A stretch of 64,000 nucleotides of DNA from Streptomyces hiroshimensis. GTDB taxonomy: Bacteria; Actinomycetota; Actinomycetes; Streptomycetales; Streptomycetaceae. The stretch spans positions 635,301 to 699,300 of the forward strand of contig NZ_BMUT01000002.1 of NCBI RefSeq assembly GCF_014650335.1. The letters run 5' to 3'. The position numbers and the translations under genes are program-made. The notes under the pieces are model-generated. The model was not told where the DNA came from, did not search any database, and saw only the letters and a list, made by a program, of their open reading frames with translations. Positions 60,001-64,000 of this stretch are shown one piece after another (positions within the stretch are counted from its first letter, which is position 1; each line of letters starts with the position of its first letter).

Positions 60001-61611
60001 TTACTTCCGGTAGCCCAGCAGCGTCATCATCCCCGACTCGGAGTGGTAGACGTTGTGGCAGTGGAGCATCCACAGGCCCGGATTGTCCGCGTCGAAGTCC
60101 ACGTCCAGCCGCTTGCCGGGCAGCACGATGGCCGTGTCCTTGCGCGGGCCGCCGCCCGGCAGGGCGAAGGTGTGGCCGTGCAGGTGCATCGGGTGCCACA
60201 TCGTGGTCGCGTTGACGAAGGAGAGCCGCACCCGTTCGCCCGCGGCCACGGGCAGCCGCCGCGAGGGCGCGTACTTCTCCCCGTTGATCGCCCAGTCGTA
60301 CTTCGCCATGGAACCGGTCAGCCGGAGCGTGATCGTCCGGTCGGGTGCGCGGTCCCGCAGCCGTACGGCCTTGTCCGCCTTGAGGCGGTCGGCGGTGAGG
60401 AGCCTGCCGTCCAGCTCGCCGGGGCGGGCGGACGCGCCGGGGGCCTCGCCGCCGCCCGTCCGCAGCAGCGCCAGCGCGGCCTCCTTCTTGCCCTCGGCCA
60501 GCGCCGTCAGCGGGAAGACGCCGTCTTTCGCCTCGACCAGCACGTCGTAGCGCTCGCCCATGCCCAGCAGCAGCGCGTCCGTCTCCGCGTGCTCGACGGG
60601 GAAGCCGTCCGTGTGCGTGACCGTCATCTTGTGGTCGCCGAGGGCCACGCGGAAGGCGGTGTCCCCGCCCGCGTTGACGAAGCGGATCCGGATCCGGTCG
60701 CCCGGCCTGGCCGTGAAGGTCTCGGGGTCGGCCGCCGTGCGCCCGTTGACCAGGTAGTGCGGGTAGGCGACGTCGCCCGCGTCCCCGCCGAGGAGCGGGC
60801 TGGTGGCGCCCATCAGCATGCGGGAGGGGGCCTTCTCCGGGGAGGGCGAGGCGGCGGACGTCATCGACATGTGGTGCATGCCGCCCCCGCCGCCGTGGCC
60901 CATGCCTCCGCCGCCGTGGTCCATGCCGCCCATGTCGTGGTCCATGCCCTTGGCCAGTTCCGCCAGCACCGCGTCCGGCGTGCTGCCGTCCACCCCGTCC
61001 ACCCAGTCGTCGAGGACGACGACCCACTCCTTGTCGTACTGCAGCGGCTCCCTGGGGTCCTCCACGATCAGCGGCGCGTACAGCCCCCGGTCCTGCTGGA
61101 CGCCCGAGTGCGGGTGGAACCAGTAGGTGCCGGGGTGCGTGACCGCGAAGCGGTAGGCGAACGAGGCCCCCGCCTTGACCGGCTGCTGCGTGACGCCCGG
61201 GACGCCGTCCATGTCGTTGCGGAGCGCGAGCCCGTGCCAGTGCATCGACGTGGCCTCGGGCAGGTGGTTGGCGAGGGTGAGCGCGAGGGTGTCGCCCGCG
61301 GTGACCCGTACCTCCTTGCCGGGCAGCCGGTCGCCGTAGGCCCAGGTGTCGACCGTACGGCCGCCCAGGTCGATCCGCGTGCGGGTGGCGGTCAGCCGGA
61401 CGTCGCGGACCGGGCCGCTCCCGCGCTTCGCCTCGGCCGCGGCGACCTCCTTGCCGTCGGGCGTGACGAAGGCGGCGGGCGGGGCGGAGGGGGAGGAAGA
61501 GGAGGAGCTTGCGGCGCCGTCGGAGCAGGCGGCGAGCAGGCCGCTCCCGGCCGCGGCGAGGCCGGCGCCGAGGAGGGCGCGGCGGGTGTGCGTGCGGTTG
61601 TGCGTACGCAT
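60001..61611 (-). CDS. multicopper oxidase (copper-resistance type)
   Basis: A 536-residue exported oxidase that turns Cu(I) into less toxic Cu(II). Signal: THTRRALLGAGLAAAGSGLLAACSD has both Tat and lipobox (LAAC) features. Copper ligand motifs: HWHG, HPHSG, WHPMHLHGHTF, and LHCHNVYHSESGMM. A Met/His-rich segment (MDHDMGGMDHGGGGMGHG and MHHMSM) near residues 205-235 resembles the copper-loading loop of CueO. ATG 61611 follows AGAGGTG. Second gene of an operon with the DUF6153 protein, whose promoter holds a CsoR-like palindrome, so copper induction is likely. Confidence 0.93.
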   Translation of the reverse strand: MRTHNRTHTRRALLGAGLAAAGSGLLAACSDGAASSSSSSPSAPPAAFVTPDGKEVAAAEAKRGSGPVRDVRLTATRTRIDLGGRTVDTWAYGDRLPGKEVRVTAGDTLALTLANHLPEATSMHWHGLALRNDMDGVPGVTQQPVKAGASFAYRFAVTHPGTYWFHPHSGVQQDRGLYAPLIVEDPREPLQYDKEWVVVLDDWVDGVDGSTPDAVLAELAKGMDHDMGGMDHGGGGMGHGGGGGMHHMSMTSAASPSPEKAPSRMLMGATSPLLGGDAGDVAYPHYLVNGRTAADPETFTARPGDRIRIRFVNAGGDTAFRVALGDHKMTVTHTDGFPVEHAETDALLLGMGERYDVLVEAKDGVFPLTALAEGKKEAALALLRTGGGEAPGASARPGELDGRLLTADRLKADKAVRLRDRAPDRTITLRLTGSMAKYDWAINGEKYAPSRRLPVAAGERVRLSFVNATTMWHPMHLHGHTFALPGGGPRKDTAIVLPGKRLDVDFDADNPGLWMLHCHNVYHSESGMMTLLGYRK

Positions 61612-61673
61612 GGGTGAGTACACCTCTGAGGGGTCGGTGAAGAAGGGGGCAGGGACACGCAGGAAGCGCGCTC

Positions 61674-62117
61674 CTACACCCGCAGCACCGACAGCCGCGC
61701 GAGGGACTTGTGCCGCGGAGGCGGCGGAATCGGCCACAACGCCCGCAGCAGCCGCGCCCGGACCGCGGCCACGGCTGCGGCGGGACGGCGCAGGGCCGCG
61801 GTGACCAGCAGCAGGACGAGCGCCAGGAGAGCGGCGCCGAGGACGGCCAGGCAGACGGACATGGGGTCCATGCCGGGGGCGGTCAGCGGGTCGTCCGCGA
61901 CGGGGGAGGTGGTGGGGGAGACGGCGGGGGCGGAATGCGTCTGCGGGTGCGCGCCGGCCGTCGCATGCGTGTGTGTACGGGCCTCATGGCTCATTCCCGC
62001 GTGCCCCGTCGGATGCCCCAGCGTGTGCATCGTGACGATGCCCAGCAGCAGGGCGGAGAGCAGCAACAGCCGGCCGCACCACGCGGCCGCCGTCCCCTGC
62101 CGTCCGTTACCGATCAC
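61674..62117 (-). CDS. DUF6153 membrane protein, His-rich
   Basis: A 147-residue protein with two membrane helices (LLLLSALLLGIVTMHTLG and VCLAVLGAALLALVLLLVTAAL) and a His-rich loop between them (HPTGHAGMSHEARTHTHATAGAHPQTHS), well suited to bind copper. I recognise it as the DUF6153 type. GTG 62117 is six bases after TAGGGT, so it is leaderless; a CsoR-like palindrome overlaps that box. It is the first gene of the copper oxidase operon. A role as a copper sink or chaperone in the membrane is inferred. Confidence 0.8.
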   Translation of the reverse strand: MIGNGRQGTAAAWCGRLLLLSALLLGIVTMHTLGHPTGHAGMSHEARTHTHATAGAHPQTHSAPAVSPTTSPVADDPLTAPGMDPMSVCLAVLGAALLALVLLLVTAALRRPAAAVAAVRARLLRALWPIPPPPRHKSLARLSVLRV

Positions 62118-62127
62118 CCTCGCACCC

Positions 62128-62142
62128 TACCCCTACGGGGTA
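62128..62142. promoter_or_regulatory. CsoR-like operator
   Basis: TACCCCTACGGGGTA is a 6-3-6 palindrome of the pyrimidine-CCCC/GGGG type bound by copper-sensing CsoR. It overlaps the TAGGGT -10 box (62124-62129) of the copper operon. Confidence 0.75.
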
Positions 62143-62220
62143 TGCCGGCTCCACGGCCCCGGAAATGGGATTATGGGGCGAAAACGATTGACGTACGGCC
62201 TGAAGGACGCTCCCCCTCCC

Positions 62221-63693
62221 ATGACCATCACGGAACAGGTGAGGGACGACCGTCCCGTCGCCGCCGTCCCCGCACCGCCGAAGACCCCGCAGTCCCAGCC
62301 CCCGTTCATCTCGTGGGTCACCCTCGCGATGATGACCACGGCCTCCGTCGCCAACCTGCGGCCCGCGCCGTCCATGGCGCTCTACGGGCTGGCCGCCGTC
62401 TTCCTCTACCTCCTCCCGGCCGTGGTCTTCCTGCTGCCGACCGCCCTGGTCTCCGCCGAGCTGGCCTCGGGCTGGACCGGCGGCATCTACCGCTGGGTCA
62501 GCGAGGGGCTGTCCAAGCCGCTGGGCTTCCTGGCCGTGTGGTGCCAGTTCGCGATGACGATCGCCTACTACCCGAGCCTGCTGGCCTACGTGGCGAGCAC
62601 CTTCGCGTACGTCGTCGACCCGCGGCTCGCCGACAACGGCCTCTACGTCGCCATCGTCATCGTCGTCGTCTACTGGGCCGGCGTGCTGATCTCCTCCCGC
62701 GGCACGAAGGCCGTGGCCGGCCTGTCGAGCATCGGGCTCGTCGTCGGCACCCTGATCCCGGGCGTCGTCCTCGTCGTCCTCGGCCTGGTCTTCCTCGGCC
62801 AGGGCAACGCCTCCGCCGCGCCCATGGACAGCGGCCACTTCCTGCCGCCGTGGACCGGCCTGGCCAGCCTCGTGCTGATCGTGGGCAACTTCCTGTCGTA
62901 TGCGGGCATGGAGATGAACGGCGTCCACGTCTCCTCGCTGCGCGAGCCCGGCAGGCAGTTCCCGCGCTCGGTGTTCGCGGCCACCGGGCTCGTCCTGCTG
63001 ATCTTCATCCTGCCGGCGCTGGCCATCAGCTGGGTGATGCCCGGCGAGGACCTCAGCCTCACCGCCGGAGTGATGCAGGCCTTCCAGGGCTTCTTCGACC
63101 ACTTCCACGTGGGCTGGCTGACCAAGGTCGTCGGCGTGCTGCTCGTCGCGGCGGCGCTCGGCGGGATGCTCGCGTGGCTGGCCGGGCCGTCCAAGGGACT
63201 GCTGATGGTCGCCCGGCAGGAGGGCTATCTGCCGCCCGTGCTGCAGAAGCTGAACAAGAACGGCGTCCAGCGCAACATCATGGTCGCCCAGGGCGGGCTG
63301 ACGACCGTCATCGCGCTCCTCTACGCGTTCATCCCGGATGTCTCCAGCGCGTACTGGATCTTCTCCGTGATCACCACGCAGATCTACCTCGTCGTCTACC
63401 TGCTGATGTTCGCCGCCGCCGTCCGGCTGCGCCGCAGTCAGCCGGACCGGCCGCGCGGCTTCCGCGTGCCCGCGCTGCACCTCGTCGCGGGCGTCGGCTT
63501 CGCGGCCTCGCTCGCCGCCATGTGCATCGGCTTCGTCCCGCCCGAGCAGTTCGGCGGCGGGCCGCTGTGGCGCTACCTGCTCACCGTCGGCGGCGGGCTG
63601 CTCGTGCTCGGATTCCTCGCGCCGCTGGCGTTCCTGAAGTTCCGCAAACCCCACTGGGTGGCGCCGGAGCACCGGGAGAGCCCCGTCCGTTAG
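62221..63693 (+). CDS. APC family amino acid permease (GadC-like)
   Basis: A 490-residue transporter with 12 helices. Features: FISWVTLAMMTTASVANLRPAPSMALYGLA (substrate-binding unwound helix 1), LVSAELASGWTGGIYRWVSEGL, GVHVSSLREPGRQFPRSVFAATGLVLL and LAWLAGPSKGLLMVARQEGYLPPVLQKLNKNGVQ. These match the glutamate/GABA antiporter and amino acid:polyamine groups. ATG 62221 is chosen; ATG 62173 would add 16 residues, and neither has a good ribosome site. Substrate is not certain. The gene is divergent from the copper operon, but its promoter probably does not include the CsoR site. Confidence 0.88.
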   Translation: MTITEQVRDDRPVAAVPAPPKTPQSQPPFISWVTLAMMTTASVANLRPAPSMALYGLAAVFLYLLPAVVFLLPTALVSAELASGWTGGIYRWVSEGLSKPLGFLAVWCQFAMTIAYYPSLLAYVASTFAYVVDPRLADNGLYVAIVIVVVYWAGVLISSRGTKAVAGLSSIGLVVGTLIPGVVLVVLGLVFLGQGNASAAPMDSGHFLPPWTGLASLVLIVGNFLSYAGMEMNGVHVSSLREPGRQFPRSVFAATGLVLLIFILPALAISWVMPGEDLSLTAGVMQAFQGFFDHFHVGWLTKVVGVLLVAAALGGMLAWLAGPSKGLLMVARQEGYLPPVLQKLNKNGVQRNIMVAQGGLTTVIALLYAFIPDVSSAYWIFSVITTQIYLVVYLLMFAAAVRLRRSQPDRPRGFRVPALHLVAGVGFAASLAAMCIGFVPPEQFGGGPLWRYLLTVGGGLLVLGFLAPLAFLKFRKPHWVAPEHRESPVR

Positions 63694-63721
63694 CTTGTCG
63701 GAGAGCGACGAGGGGGAGCCC

Positions 63722-64000
63722 ATGATCAGCGCAAACGGCGGCAACGGCGTGAACGGCACGGTGCGGCCGCGGTCCCCGGGGCGTGACACGGTGCGGCCCC
63801 CGGGGCGCATGCTGCGGGTCGGCGGGGTGCCGCTGCACGTGGTGCGTGAGGGGTCGGGGCCGGTGTGCGTGCTCAGCGCCGGGCTCGGCATGGGCTGGTT
63901 CGACTGGGAGCCCGTCGTCCCGCTCCTCACCCCGCACCGCACGGTCGTCCGCTTCGACCGGCCCGGCCTCGGCTTCAGCGCCCCGCCCCTGGAGCCGCCC
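63722..64000 (+). CDS. alpha/beta hydrolase, N-terminal part only
   Basis: The first 93 residues of an alpha/beta-hydrolase cut by the window end. After a polar tail, RMLRVGGVPLHVVREGSGPVCVLSAGLGMGWFDWEPVVPLL and TVVRFDRPGLGFS match the first strands and the oxyanion-hole region of the fold; the nucleophile elbow lies beyond the edge. ATG 63722 has GGGGGAG five bases upstream. It follows the permease gene by 28 bp, so they may be one transcript. Confidence 0.85.
   Translation, partial: MISANGGNGVNGTVRPRSPGRDTVRPPGRMLRVGGVPLHVVREGSGPVCVLSAGLGMGWFDWEPVVPLLTPHRTVVRFDRPGLGFSAPPLEPP

Overview
The window is high-GC DNA (very roughly 70% or more by eye) with dense genes, strong GC3 bias, frequent GTG/TTG starts and many lineage-specific families (Scr1/DUF397 pair, DUF6243, DUF6153, LAXTG sortase substrate, ClpP3/ClpP4/PopR, BTAD regulator, DrrAB exporters). 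This points firmly to the core chromosome of a Streptomyces species. I see no prophage, integrase, transposase, tRNA, rRNA or CRISPR array.

Layout. 1-6.7 kb: RNase P RNA (cut by the left edge), an RNB-family ribonuclease, YaaA, a lone KDPG aldolase, a small winged-helix regulator with its membrane partner, and a PhoD-type phosphatase. 6.9-12.5 kb: a Bcr-type drug exporter, an Rsm22-like methyltransferase, dimethylarginine hydrolase, a DUF6243 mini-protein divergent from a TetR regulator across a triple operator, and a primase/polymerase-like protein. 12.5-24.4 kb is an iron island: efeO-efeB-efeU plus a lipoprotein for iron (or heme iron) import, then hmuTUV facing two HtaA-type heme-binding surface proteins across an almost perfect DtxR-family iron box, then heme oxygenase with its own shorter iron box. 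Together they form a route from heme capture at the wall, through relay and ABC import, to heme opening and iron release.

24.4-40.3 kb: map, exporters, TetR and operator pairs, the Scr1/DUF397 pair, and clpP3-clpP4 with the PopR activator. PopR carries an LAA-like degron, and a matching palindrome lies upstream of clpP3. panB closes this part. 40.3-54.4 kb: repeat-rich intergenic DNA and a 46-bp palindrome before a DrrAB-type exporter, a 1343-residue BTAD/NTPase/TPR regulator, a site-2 protease homologue, an operon of DUF4097-DrrA-DrrB-P450, and a DUF4232 lipoprotein divergent from a membrane-spanning HTH protein. 54.4-64 kb: F420-dependent NADP reductase, DsbA/FrnE oxidoreductase, a trypsin-fold protein that has lost catalytic His and Ser, nadE, a copper operon (DUF6153 membrane protein plus multicopper oxidase) behind a CsoR-like palindrome, an APC transporter, and an alpha/beta hydrolase cut by the right edge.

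Standout observations are the catalytically dead trypsin-fold protein, ClpP4 without its catalytic histidine, a dispersed hairpin repeat family found at three intergenic sites, the 46-bp palindrome before an orphan exporter, the membrane HTH/lipoprotein divergent pair, and the efeU gene that runs about 137 bp into the next lipoprotein gene. No single wholly new multi-gene system is proven here.
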